From: Terriglobus roseus DSM 18391
Lineage (GTDB): Bacteria; Acidobacteriota; Terriglobia; Terriglobales; Acidobacteriaceae
Length of the DNA: 64,000 bases
Direction: 5' to 3'
Assembly (NCBI RefSeq): GCF_000265425.1
Contig: NC_018014.1
Span: forward strand, 1,798,001-1,862,000
A program made the position numbers and the translations under genes. Shown here in pieces: positions 25,432 to 37,141 of the stretch (position 1 is the first letter of the stretch; the number at the start of each line of letters is the position of its first letter). The notes under the pieces are model-generated. The model had not been told where the DNA came from, ran no database searches, and worked only from the letters and a program-made list of their open reading frames with translations.

Positions 25432-25905
25432 CTACTTGGCGGGCACCACGAGCGTAGCGGTCGTCCCGGTCACGGGGCTGCCTGCCGGCTTGTCGCCGGG
25501 CTTGGCGGGTGCGTACTTGCTGGCGCACTTGGCCTGGAGCTGGTTGGCCTGGAAGGTGCCGTCCCGGCCCAGGTGACCCATGGCCAGAGCCTGCGCGTCG
25601 TCCTTGAAGGTGTCGGGTGGCGGCTCGGCGCCGTCGTAGTTGACGGGGAGTTCCTTACCCAGTTCCAGCAGAACGAAGCTGGCGTGGGTGCCCATGCGGT
25701 GGATGCTGCCGGGCTTTACATTGCCGGCCACACGCAAATTGCGCGAGTAGGCCTTCTTGCCCATGCCCTGCAGTTCGCCGATGGTGCAGTAGTAGCTGGT
25801 GGCCTTGCTGTCGCGCGCGCCGCTGATGGCCAGGTAAAGCACTGCCGCGATGATGACGACGGATGCAACGATGACCTTTACGGAGGATGCGCTCTTGGTG
25901 TTCAT
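25432..25905 (-). CDS. ccmE: Cytochrome c maturation protein CcmE, CXXXY type
   Basis: Heme chaperone that carries heme covalently in the periplasm between CcmABCD and the ligation complex. The 157-residue protein has one N-terminal anchor helix (residues about 9-27) and an OB-fold domain. The heme site is Cys127-Ala-Ser-Lys-Tyr131 (LQAKCASKYAPA). Classical CcmE proteins have His at this place (LAKHDEKYMPPE); the Cys form is known from the CXXXY group described in Desulfovibrio and some archaea. It lies 1.3 kb from ccmA, separated by the unknown membrane protein and its decayed copy, and ends in a Pro/Thr-rich tail. The upstream region also borders thiC. Confidence 0.87.
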   Translation of the reverse strand: MNTKSASSVKVIVASVVIIAAVLYLAISGARDSKATSYYCTIGELQGMGKKAYSRNLRVAGNVKPGSIHRMGTHASFVLLELGKELPVNYDGAEPPPDTFKDDAQALAMGHLGRDGTFQANQLQAKCASKYAPAKPGDKPAGSPVTGTTATLVVPAK

Positions 25906-26027
25906 GGCTTCTCTATTTTACAGCGCATTCGCGGGGGCTGCCGTGCCGAAGATCGCACCGTCTTTGGGCCGGCTGGAACGGTTACGCCGCCTCGTCGACC
26001 CTGCCAAACGGGTATACTTCGCCATAA

Positions 26028-27533
<1,506 letters not shown>

Positions 27534-27555
27534 CCGTTTCTTTCAACAGAAACAA

Positions 27556-27584
27556 AAAGGGCCGCACATACTGTGCGGCCCTTT
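27556..27584. terminator. Bidirectional terminator after thiC
   Basis: 12-bp perfect stem AAAGGGCCGCAC / GTGCGGCCCTTT with loop ATACT, 22 bases past the thiC stop codon. On the plus strand it is followed by CTATTC. On the minus strand it is followed by TTTTTGTTTC, so it can also end the convergent small gene at 27585. Confidence 0.85.
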
Positions 27585-27683
27585 CTATTCTTCAGGTATG
27601 CGTCCTGGAGTATCGCGAAACGCGACCACCGCAGGACTGATCAACATGGCAGTAAAGCCGAGAGCAAGCAGCAAATGGTGCAT
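27585..27683 (-). CDS. Very small membrane protein 1 (32 residues)
   Basis: Not a known family that I can name. ATG at 27681-27683 is preceded by GTGAGG at a spacing of about 6; the stop TAG at 27585-27587 touches the bidirectional terminator. The protein starts MHHLLLALGFTAMLISP, is hydrophobic for about 20 residues, and ends with VVAFRDTPGRIPEE. The second small frame at 27832 has the same layout with identical residues M1, H2, P17, A21, F22 and R23 and no gap. Shared spacing and an RBS in front of both make chance unlikely. Each would be an inner-membrane single-helix peptide. There is no experimental proof that either is made. Confidence 0.55.
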   Translation of the reverse strand: MHHLLLALGFTAMLISPAVVAFRDTPGRIPEE

Positions 27684-27804
27684 TGTGGCCTCACGGACTG
27701 TGCGAATCGCTCAATCCAACATGAGCATGCGCCCGGAGAGATCGTTTTTCCAGTGAAAATACGTCCAGGGTTATGACTGAAAGGGAACATTAGGCAGAAA
27801 ACGG

Positions 27805-27826
27805 AAGGGCCGCGCGAGCGGCCCTT
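27805..27826 (-). terminator. Terminator after small membrane protein 2
   Basis: 9-bp stem AAGGGCCGC / GCGGCCCTT with loop GCGA, 5 bases beyond the stop codon at 27832 on the minus strand, and followed there by CCGTTTTC. Confidence 0.75.
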
Positions 27827-27831
27827 GTGGT

Positions 27832-27987
27832 TTAGTGCCTCCCGGAGAGAGGCGGATCTTCGCTCGACCGAGTGGTAGAAGCGCTGATTCCGGAACCTTC
27901 TCCACCGCTGTCGTCCTGACGGAAGGCGATCAGCGACGGGACAAGAAAGATGAGCAGAGCAAATATTCCAACGACGACATCATGCAT
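27832..27987 (-). CDS. Very small membrane protein 2 (51 residues)
   Basis: ATG at 27985-27987 with GAGG 8 bases upstream; TAA at 27832-27834. The protein starts MHDVVVGIFALLIFLVPSLIAFR, a single membrane helix, then continues with an acidic and Ser/Gly-rich tail ending PPLSGRH. It matches small protein 1 in M1, H2, P17, A21, F22 and R23, in the same register. A strong hairpin terminator lies just downstream. A 6-bp hairpin (GCCGGT / ACCGGC, 28003-28018) lies in the presumed 5' leader. The function is unknown; a role in envelope stress or as a regulator of a membrane complex would be speculation. Confidence 0.55.
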   Translation of the reverse strand: MHDVVVGIFALLIFLVPSLIAFRQDDSGGEGSGISASTTRSSEDPPLSGRH

Positions 27988-28064
27988 TCAGACAGCCTCA
28001 ACGCCGGTTTCGACCGGCTGTCTCAGCATGCACTTTTGTCAATATTAAAGCTATTAATTTTCAC

Positions 28065-28082
28065 CCTGTCGAATTCGGCAGG
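28065..28082 (-). terminator. Hairpin just after mscL
   Basis: CCTGTCG / CGGCAGG with loop AATT, a 7-bp stem including one G-T pair, 9 bases beyond the mscL stop codon on the minus strand. No T tract follows, so it may be a weak terminator or only a structure in the AT-rich spacer. Confidence 0.4.
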
Positions 28083-28090
28083 ATGAACTG

Positions 28091-28549
28091 TTAAGCGGCA
28101 ACTGGCTCGGTGCAGAACTTGCAGCGCGTTGCGGCGACGGGAATGTCACTGAGGCACTGCGGGCAGACCTTGGTTGCAGGCGGCGCTGGCGGTGCAGCCG
28201 GTTCGAACTTCTTCATGAGGTACTTCATGGGTACGACGATGAGGAAGTAGATTGCGGCGGCGTTCAGCAGGAAGCTGATGAGCGCATTGAGGAACTTGCC
28301 GATATGGATCTCGCCCGGTGGGACGTAGCCTGCAGGCAACGGGCTGGGCGGCGTAATGGTGCGCAGCGTGGGCATGTGGAAGACCAGGCTTGAAAAGTCT
28401 GGTGCGCCTACAAGCGCGGAGATCATCGGGGTGATGACGTCGGCGGTCAGCGAAGAGGTGATGGCGCCGAACGCGGCACCGATGATGACGGCGACGGCAA
28501 GATCGACGACGTTGCCGCGCAGGATGAAGTCGCGAAAGCCTTTCAGCAT
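28091..28549 (-). CDS. mscL: Large-conductance mechanosensitive channel MscL with C-terminal zinc ribbon
   Basis: Pentameric tension-gated channel that releases solutes on osmotic downshock. The first helix starts with FRDFILRGNVVDLAVAVIIGAAFG, the strongly conserved pore-lining pattern. TM2 lies at residues about 86-107 (LNALISFLLNAAAIYFLIVV). The protein has 152 residues. After TM2 the tail is Pro/Ala-rich and then contains VCPQCLSDIPVAATRCKFC, two CxxC pairs that could bind zinc. This zinc-ribbon-like tail is absent in E. coli MscL but appears in several other lineages. It stands next to two tiny membrane proteins downstream. Confidence 0.92.
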   Translation of the reverse strand: MLKGFRDFILRGNVVDLAVAVIIGAAFGAITSSLTADVITPMISALVGAPDFSSLVFHMPTLRTITPPSPLPAGYVPPGEIHIGKFLNALISFLLNAAAIYFLIVVPMKYLMKKFEPAAPPAPPATKVCPQCLSDIPVAATRCKFCTEPVAA

Positions 28550-28598
28550 GGATGTGCCCTTTCTGTTCGAACCAGCTTACACGTCCCCATGGTGGTGG

Positions 28599-28907
28599 CT
28601 AGAGCCAGAGCGGGTAGACCAGGAAGAAGGCAATCATGCACACGGCCATCAGGTCCATGTAGGCGCAGAGGACGACGCCACCGTGATACCAGCTCCAGCG
28701 TGTGCGCATGCAGCGGAGAGTGTCTGCTGTGCCGATGAAGGAGAGCAGCAGCGGCAGCAGGATCCAATAGGACAGCCGATTGTGAGGGAAGTTCGACAGC
28801 CAGAAGGCTGAGAGCAGTGCGATGAGGACGAGCAGATTGGCGCGCACGAGCGAGCGTTTGCGCCAATCTGCAAAGTCCTGCAGCCACGAGTTAGGCGGTG
28901 GCTGCAT
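28599..28907 (-). CDS. Hypothetical three-helix membrane protein
   Basis: Unknown function, 102 residues. Three hydrophobic helices lie at about residues 24-41 (NLLVLIALLSAFWLS), 46-62 (SYWILLPLLLSFIGT) and 76-100 (GVVLCAYMDLMAVCMIAFF). The N-terminal half is polar and basic (FADWRKRSLVR). The start ATG at 28905-28907 lies 17 bases inside the end of mtnA in a different frame, which suggests coupling to mtnA translation. It precedes mscL on the same strand by about 50 bases. Confidence 0.68.
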   Translation of the reverse strand: MQPPPNSWLQDFADWRKRSLVRANLLVLIALLSAFWLSNFPHNRLSYWILLPLLLSFIGTADTLRCMRTRWSWYHGGVVLCAYMDLMAVCMIAFFLVYPLWL

Positions 28908-29973
28908 TCACCTCGGCCTGCATGGCGAGCATGGTGTCGTCATAGGGGGGATAGAGCACGCCACGCTCGGTGATGATGCCGGTGACGTACTTGGCGGGTG
29001 TGACGTCGAAGGCGGGGTTTTCGATGCCGACGCCGTCGGGCGTCATCTGCTTGCCGTTGGAGTGGGTGACCTCGTAGGCGTTGCGCTGCTCGATGGGGAT
29101 GTCATCGCCGTGCTTCGTGGCCATGTCGACGGTGGCCCAGGGAGCTGCGACGTAGAAGGGGATGCCGTGCTCCTTTGCGAGAACCGCGACGGTGTACGTC
29201 CCGATCTTGTTCGCAACGTCTCCGTTGGCTGCGATGCGGTCTGCGCCGACGATGACGGCCTGGATGCGACCCTGGCGCATGAGTGCGCCGCTCATGTTGT
29301 CGCAGAGGACAGAGGTGGGGATGTTGTCCTTCATCAGCTCCCACGCGGTCAGACGTGCGCCCTGCAGGAAGGGGCGCGTCTCGTCTGCGAGGACGTCGAT
29401 GACGTGGCCGCGTTCGACTGCGGCGCGAATGACGCCGAGCGCCGAGCCGTAGCCGCAGGTAGCGAGCGCGCCCGCGTTGCAGTGCGTCAGGACGGTGCCT
29501 TTCTTGGGGAGCAGGTCCGCACCGAATTGGCCCATCGTCTTACACGCCGCGATGTCTTCGTCGTACATGCGATTGGCTTCGGCGATCACTTCGTCGGTGA
29601 TGGCCTTCAGCTTGTCTGCGTCGCTGCGGTCGGCGGGCTGCGATGCTGCCAGTTTGCGGACGAGCGTGCGAATGCGCTCGATACCCCAGAAGAGATTGAC
29701 GGCGGTTGGACGCGTTGCAGCGAGGACTGCAGCTGCTTCATCAACGTCCTTCAGCAGAGCGTCGACTGTGGTCGCGGGGGACTTCTGTACGGCGAGCGCC
29801 ATGCCCATGCCGGCCGAGACGCCGATGGCCGGTGCGCCGCGCACGATCATGTCGCGGATGACGGTGGCAACGTCCTGGTAGGTGGTGGCGAGAACGTAGG
29901 TCTCTTCCAGCGGCAGCTTCGTCTGATCGAGGAAGTTGACGCCCTTGTCGGTCCATTCGAGGGTAGGAATCAT
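28891..29973 (-). CDS. mtnA: S-methyl-5-thioribose-1-phosphate isomerase MtnA
   Basis: Methionine salvage enzyme that turns methylthioribose-1-phosphate into methylthioribulose-1-phosphate. The 360-residue length fits. Family features are IRDMIVRGAPAIGVSAGMGMALAV near residue 40, the catalytic Cys in THCNAGALATCGYGSALGVI, VLADETRPFLQGARLTAWEL, the catalytic Asp in VIVGADRIAANGDVANKIGT, and PFYVAAPWATVD. It overlaps the next gene by 17 bases. The other salvage genes are not visible in the window, so the pathway must be completed elsewhere. Confidence 0.94.
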   Translation of the reverse strand: MIPTLEWTDKGVNFLDQTKLPLEETYVLATTYQDVATVIRDMIVRGAPAIGVSAGMGMALAVQKSPATTVDALLKDVDEAAAVLAATRPTAVNLFWGIERIRTLVRKLAASQPADRSDADKLKAITDEVIAEANRMYDEDIAACKTMGQFGADLLPKKGTVLTHCNAGALATCGYGSALGVIRAAVERGHVIDVLADETRPFLQGARLTAWELMKDNIPTSVLCDNMSGALMRQGRIQAVIVGADRIAANGDVANKIGTYTVAVLAKEHGIPFYVAAPWATVDMATKHGDDIPIEQRNAYEVTHSNGKQMTPDGVGIENPAFDVTPAKYVTGIITERGVLYPPYDDTMLAMQAEVNAATA

Positions 29974-30064
29974 CGTCTTTCAGTTTACTGCTCTGGGCGT
30001 TCGGGTGCTTGGGGCGGGTGGCCCGCTTCAGGACATGGAGGTCGGGACGGCATCCTTACCGCGT

Positions 30065-30093
30065 CGTCATCTCCCGCGCTTGAGGGGATGACG
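30065..30093 (-). terminator. Hairpin after the nuclease-like gene
   Basis: CGTCATCTCCC / GGGGATGACG, about 10 bp with one bulged base and an 8-base loop, just beyond the stop codon at 30097 on the minus strand. A plausible terminator, without a clear T tract. Confidence 0.45.
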
Positions 30094-30096
30094 GGC

Positions 30097-30939
30097 TTAG
30101 GAGTGAATGCCGTATTTCGCGCTCAGGAATGCCTGAAGAGGCCGAGGCAGTGTAGTCGCGATCTCCTGCCAAGTGAGGAAGAGCATGCGGCTGCGCAGGG
30201 CTGAGGCGTGAATGCAGGCGATGACGGCAAACCACTCCTCGCGCAGATCGGGGCGGCGTGCGTCGCAGAGGACGGCGAAGCGTGCGTCATGGTGCGCTGC
30301 TGCGAGGACTCCGCGCAGGAGCTGGTAGCCGCGGAACTGGCCGCGTGTGCGTGGCAGGCGTTCCGTGTCGAAGAAGAGTTCAAAGTCCTGGTAGCGGGCC
30401 ATCAGGTCGGCGCGTGCGGTCTGGAAGTTGCTCTCGCTTAGCTTGGCTTCTACGAGCAGGTCGCCCAGACGCATGTCGGCCTCAGTGCGGTCTTCCAGGT
30501 CGTTCGCGATGGGCGTGCGAACGCGTACGCCGAACTCCGGCTGTGCGTCCGGTTCGATGTGTAGCAGCGCTTGCAGCGGCTTCGATTGGAGGGTCTTCGG
30601 GTGGCAGAAGATATTCATCAGAAGCGCGTCGCTGCTGTTGCTGCAGTCGAGTTCGGCGCGCTCGCGTTCGTTGCCACGCACGATGCGGCTGGAGGCGGTG
30701 TAGGCCTTGGCGAGTCGCTGTGACCACGCTGCGTTGGCCCGGATGCGCTTGTAGGAAGCGGGGAAGAAGTTGCCGTGGTTGCCGGTCTCGTCTTCACGAT
30801 AGAGAACGCTGGCTATGGAGCCGTAGGTGGTTTCGTGTGCGTGCTCGGCGGCGAGAGCGAGATTGCGTTCGCTCAGTTCGCGGCGTAGCTGGGAGGCGGT
30901 TTGTGGAGCGGCTTCGGGGAGTGTCGATCGCGCCGGCAT
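30097..30939 (-). CDS. Putative PD-(D/E)XK nuclease-like protein
   Basis: 280-residue protein with no firm family name that I can give by eye. The stretch TEADMRLGDLLVEAKLSESNF (Asp155, Asp160, Glu164-Ala-Lys166) has the look of the PD-(D/E)XK nuclease core, where an Asp and an E-x-K bind the metal. Upstream segments are helical and charged (NLALAAEHAHETTYGSIASVLY). It resembles proteins annotated as PGN_0703-type putative restriction endonucleases, though this is from memory of the motif arrangement only. No methyltransferase or specificity gene accompanies it. A restriction or DNA-repair role is inferred, and the activity is untested. Confidence 0.6.
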   Translation of the reverse strand: MPARSTLPEAAPQTASQLRRELSERNLALAAEHAHETTYGSIASVLYREDETGNHGNFFPASYKRIRANAAWSQRLAKAYTASSRIVRGNERERAELDCSNSSDALLMNIFCHPKTLQSKPLQALLHIEPDAQPEFGVRVRTPIANDLEDRTEADMRLGDLLVEAKLSESNFQTARADLMARYQDFELFFDTERLPRTRGQFRGYQLLRGVLAAAHHDARFAVLCDARRPDLREEWFAVIACIHASALRSRMLFLTWQEIATTLPRPLQAFLSAKYGIHS

Positions 30940-31062
30940 TCTTCTATCTTAGGCGATGATAAGGCGAAGAGCGCCGATGTATCGATTGCGGCTTCGCAGC
31001 TTGCGTGGAGGCTCACGTCGGCTTCACGCGGTTATGGCTCTGCGAAGAGCTAACATCGACTG

Positions 31063-31269
31063 ATGCGCTTTCTGGATAAAGAGAACCTCGCCGCGGGCGA
31101 GGACTGGTATGGCAACAACGCTGCGGTGACTTGCTACAACTGCGGCAAGGTCTTTCTTACATCACAGATCCTGCATCGCAAAGGCCGTGCTTGTCCGCAG
31201 TGTGGCGCCTGCAAGGTGATGTTTACGAAGCAGGGTGTTGAGGTTTCTGAAGCTGGGGACACCATTTAG
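31063..31269 (+). CDS. Small zinc-ribbon protein
   Basis: 68-residue protein with CYNCGKVF at residues about 24-31 and CPQCGACKVMF at about 44-54. Two CxxC knuckles 17 residues apart make a compact zinc ribbon. The N-terminal half is acidic and contains WYGNNAAV. Such small proteins are often nucleic-acid or protein-binding accessory factors; the role is unknown. The gene has no apparent operon partner and is convergent with pyrE. Confidence 0.72.
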   Translation: MRFLDKENLAAGEDWYGNNAAVTCYNCGKVFLTSQILHRKGRACPQCGACKVMFTKQGVEVSEAGDTI

Positions 31270-31370
31270 CCTGCAGGTTGCAGCGTCGGCTGTCCCGAAA
31301 GTGTCTGACATGCAATTGGGATTGCGCCCGTGAGGCATGCTCGCCGTTGGACCATCAAAAAAAAGCTGAA

Positions 31371-31435
31371 CCTCAGTGGCTAAAGCCATTCGATGGAATG
31401 GAATCTTGGCACAGCTAAAGCTGTGCCCTTCCGAA
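31371..31435. repeat. Dispersed two-hairpin repeat, family B, copy 2
   Basis: Same design as the unit at 25269: CCTCAGTGGCTAAAGCC, a spacer, GGCACAGCT-AA-AGCTGTGCC (9-bp perfect stem), then CTTCCGAA. An A run of eight lies just upstream. It sits between the zinc-ribbon gene and pyrE. Confidence 0.75.
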
Positions 31436-31462
31436 TAGCCATTGGCAACCGTCGTTTGTTGC

Positions 31463-32071
31463 CTAAGCTTGCTTGAGTTTCTCTGCGCGTACGTCGGTTG
31501 CGGTGTAGACGCTGACGAAGGGTGTGGAGCCGATGACGGCTTCGATGTTGGCTCGGCCGCCCTGTTCGCGGTCTACGAGGCAAAGGACTGCAGCGACCTT
31601 CATGCCTGCGGCCTGCACGGCTTCGATCGCGGTGATGGTGCTGCCGCCGGTGGTGCAGACGTCATCCACTACGACAACCTCTGCGCCTTCACGGACGTAG
31701 CCTTCGATCTGGCGGCCGGTGCCGTGCTGCTTCATCGCCTTGCGGACGAGGAAGCCGTGGACGGGCTTCGCTTCGGGGTGCTCCAAGGCGTACCAAGCTG
31801 TAGCGGATGCGGTGTTGCTGACGAGTGGGTCGGCGCCCATGGTGAGGCCTCCTACGGCGACTGCGTTGGGTGCGTGCTGGCGGATCAGTTCGGCGAAGAC
31901 GAGGCCACTGAGGCGGCCGCCTTCCGCGTCGAGCGTGGTGGTGCGGCAGTCGATGTAGTAGTCCGACTTGACCCCAGACGCGAGCGTGAAGTCACCGAGG
32001 CGGAAGCTCAGCTTTGCGATGAGAGAGAGCAGGGCGGCACGATCGGCGACGAGGGCTGTGGTCAGGTCCAT
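31463..32071 (-). CDS. pyrE: Orotate phosphoribosyltransferase PyrE
   Basis: Converts orotate and PRPP to orotidine monophosphate, in pyrimidine synthesis. The PRPP-binding signature VVVVDDVCTTGGST is near residue 120. LASGVKSDYYIDCRTTTLD near the start is the usual PyrE substrate region, and FLVRKAMKQHGTGRQIEG follows. The open frame reaches back to 32266, but ATG at 32071 gives 202 residues, the correct size, and the upstream residues lack family character. It is convergent with the zinc ribbon gene. Confidence 0.93.
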   Translation of the reverse strand: MDLTTALVADRAALLSLIAKLSFRLGDFTLASGVKSDYYIDCRTTTLDAEGGRLSGLVFAELIRQHAPNAVAVGGLTMGADPLVSNTASATAWYALEHPEAKPVHGFLVRKAMKQHGTGRQIEGYVREGAEVVVVDDVCTTGGSTITAIEAVQAAGMKVAAVLCLVDREQGGRANIEAVIGSTPFVSVYTATDVRAEKLKQA

Positions 32072-32161
32072 GTCTCTATAAGAGCAGCGACTTCGCGAGT
32101 CAGCAAGTTGGCGTTGACAAGGATTTTGCCGAGGCGTTTGATGCCTGCTTGAGGTGATGGC

Positions 32162-32671
32162 ATGGATGCTGTTGGTTTCTTCCTGGCACAGTTGGAGCGC
32201 GAGCAGGCACTGAACAGGAAGGTGCTGCAACAGGTGCCGGAAGGAAAGAACTCGTGGAAGCCACATGAGAAATCCATGGAGCTCGGCTATCTGGCCGCGC
32301 TGATAGCGCAGATGCCAGGGTGGATTGCGATGATGATCGCGACGGACGGGCTGGATCTTGACGACAAGGAGTCGGGCGACAAGTTTCAGGCACGGGCTTC
32401 CGAATCAAGTGAGGCTCTGATGAAGCTGACCGAAGACAACTACGCAAAGGCAAAGTCCGCGCTGGAAGGGACAACCGAAGAGCACCTCGGGGGACCGTGG
32501 GCCTTTCGTATGCGCGGCGTCGATCTAAACGGCGGTCCGCGACTGGAGCAGATCGCCGACGCGTTCACGCATATGGCGCACCATCGCGGGCAGTTGACCG
32601 TTTACCTGCGACTACTGGGCCAGAAGGTGCCCGCGACGTATGGGCCCAGCGCTGATGAGAAGGTCGGCTGA
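32162..32671 (+). CDS. DinB-family four-helix protein
   Basis: 169-residue protein of the DinB/DUF664-like superfamily, metal-binding four-helix bundles that often act as thiol transferases or resist damage. The C-terminal metal-site motif is HMAHHRGQL (residues about 139-147). The first helix carries FFLAQLEREQALNRKVL, with Ser-Trp-Lys-Pro-His-Glu-Lys (SWKPHEKSM) near residue 35. Substrate unknown. It is a monocistronic plus-strand gene, divergent from pyrE and convergent with the CPBP protease. Confidence 0.82.
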   Translation: MDAVGFFLAQLEREQALNRKVLQQVPEGKNSWKPHEKSMELGYLAALIAQMPGWIAMMIATDGLDLDDKESGDKFQARASESSEALMKLTEDNYAKAKSALEGTTEEHLGGPWAFRMRGVDLNGGPRLEQIADAFTHMAHHRGQLTVYLRLLGQKVPATYGPSADEKVG

Positions 32672-32686
32672 CGGTCCGCTTCGCAA

Positions 32687-33615
32687 TTAGTGATTGCTGA
32701 GTTTGTCGAGGTGCCGGAAGCCGTCGGTGAGGAAGAACATCACCACGAACAGGAAGCCGTTGTAGGCTGCGTGGACGGTGGCGCTGGCGGCTACGGAGCC
32801 GAAGCGCAGTCGCACGAAGGTGAGGACACCGCCGACGAGCCAGAGGACGCCCACGGCGTTCCATGCCCAGCCGAGTTGTGCGGCGTGCATGGCGGCGAAG
32901 AGACCGCTGGTGAGGATGCCGGAGAAGATGAGACCTCGACGCGACAGGTCGGCGGTGGTGGCCCAGCGTTCGCGGGTCGCGTCGCTCCAGCGGGAGCCGA
33001 TCCAGTCGAAGAAGATGGCGAAGCCGCGGAGGAGAAAGCCGCGGAAGAAGATCTCTTCGCAGACCGGCGCGACCAGCGTGCCGAAGATGGCGATGATCCA
33101 GACGTCGGACGGGTGTTTGAAGAACTCGTCGACGGGCATTTCTTTTGGAAGCGTCAGGAAGCTTTCCAGCGCCTGCGCGACGATGCTGAGGATCATGCCG
33201 GTCAGCAGCAGCTTCGCCACGTTCATGCGTGCGGCGATCGAGTTCCAACTGAGGACGTCGCCGAAGGGCCGCCGCCACATGCGCGGGAAGAGCACGTATG
33301 CGGTTAGCAGCGTGAGGCCGAAGGTGATGGCCTCAAGGAAGATGCTGGCCTTGGGCTTTGCGCTGATGACTTTCGCGGCGTCGTGTGCGGAGGCGTGGCG
33401 AAGGTCTGCGGCGATGTCATAGGCGACGGCGAAGCCGATGGAGGTCAACGCAAGGAAGACCACGATCATGACGAGGATTATGGCGGCGTAGCCGAGGTTC
33501 GGCTGACGCTCCAATGGTTCATCGATGGGCATGGCAGGCTGCGGCGACCACAGCCGGAACTCGCGCGGCGGTGGCGGGATGTGGTCGGCGGGATCGAAGC
33601 CGTTGGGATCGTCTC

Positions 33616-33619
<4 letters not shown>
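32687..33619 (-). CDS. CPBP-family intramembrane metalloprotease
   Basis: 310-residue multi-span membrane protein of the CPBP/CAAX-protease (ABI) family. It has an N-terminal polar stretch and then about eight helices. The three conserved motifs of the active site appear: [11 protein letters not shown] (Glu-Glu-x3-Arg, about residue 188), [11 protein letters not shown] (Phe-x3-His), and [14 protein letters not shown] (His-x3-Tyr-Asn). In other organisms members process prenylated proteins or protect against bacteriocins, but most bacterial members have no known substrate. Its start codon overlaps the end of uvrA by 4 bases, so it is translationally coupled to a DNA-repair gene. Confidence 0.87.
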
Positions 33620-36588
<2,969 letters not shown>

Positions 36589-36727
36589 AGGGGTGTTCGG
36601 GACCGATGGTGGGCGGGTTGCGCCGCATCCTCAAGGTTACGGCATTCGGGCCCAATGCGTTTCCGGCATACTAGAAGCAGCTTGTAGCCGTTCCCCATCG
36701 GCAGCTGCCTCTCATGGTTTGTTGCAG

Positions 36728-36743
36728 GTACCCCTTTGGGTAC
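36728..36743. promoter_or_regulatory. Palindrome in the uvrA upstream region
   Basis: GTACCC-CTTT-GGGTAC, a perfect 6-bp inverted repeat with a 4-base centre, in the divergent gap between uvrA and a small membrane protein gene. A damage-response operator is one possibility, but it does not match the GAAC-N4-GTTC or CTGT-N8-ACAG LexA sites. Confidence 0.3.
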
Positions 36744-36807
36744 TGCCGCGCGTGCGCTCGGCGGGGCAAACTGTGTAAGACCGTTCTCATCTCTGATGGA
36801 GACGGAA

Positions 36808-37017
36808 ATGCCCATCCCCATGGGCAGGAGAGATTTTGTGACGACCGTTGTGTTGATTTGCGCCGTTCTGGCCAGCCTTGCTGGTGGAGTCCTGCTGGCG
36901 TACGCGATCTGCTATTCGATGTTCAATGTGTTCCGGATCCACTCGATCCAGGTGGCACAGCAGCGCGCCGCGAAGCGCGAGGCTCAAGCGATGACCGCGG
37001 CAGACGTCGCGATCTAG
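36808..37017 (+). CDS. Small single-helix membrane protein
   Basis: Unknown function. ATG at 36808 with GGAG six bases upstream gives 69 residues; ATG at 36796 is in the same frame but has no better ribosome site. One long helix (residues about 10-38, VTTVVLICAVLASLAGGVLLAYAICYSM) follows a short basic start (PMGRRDF). The cytoplasmic tail is charged (QVAQQRAAKREAQAM). Divergent from uvrA and not linked to any family that I recognise. Confidence 0.6.
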   Translation: MPIPMGRRDFVTTVVLICAVLASLAGGVLLAYAICYSMFNVFRIHSIQVAQQRAAKREAQAMTAADVAI

Positions 37018-37141
37018 TTTCGGGTGTCCGATTTGTCTTGCCGGTCCCTACGCCTTTCATGGCGTTGACCGATTTTTCCTGTCAAAGTCCAGAAAAACGA
37101 ACACGCGTTACGCGCGAGAAAATTCCTGCGCGTACGAACAC

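Noticed and set aside
28822..30204. A 460-codon plus-strand frame opposite mtnA
   Set aside because: Shadow of the MtnA gene; Cys/His/Val-rich product without any family signature.
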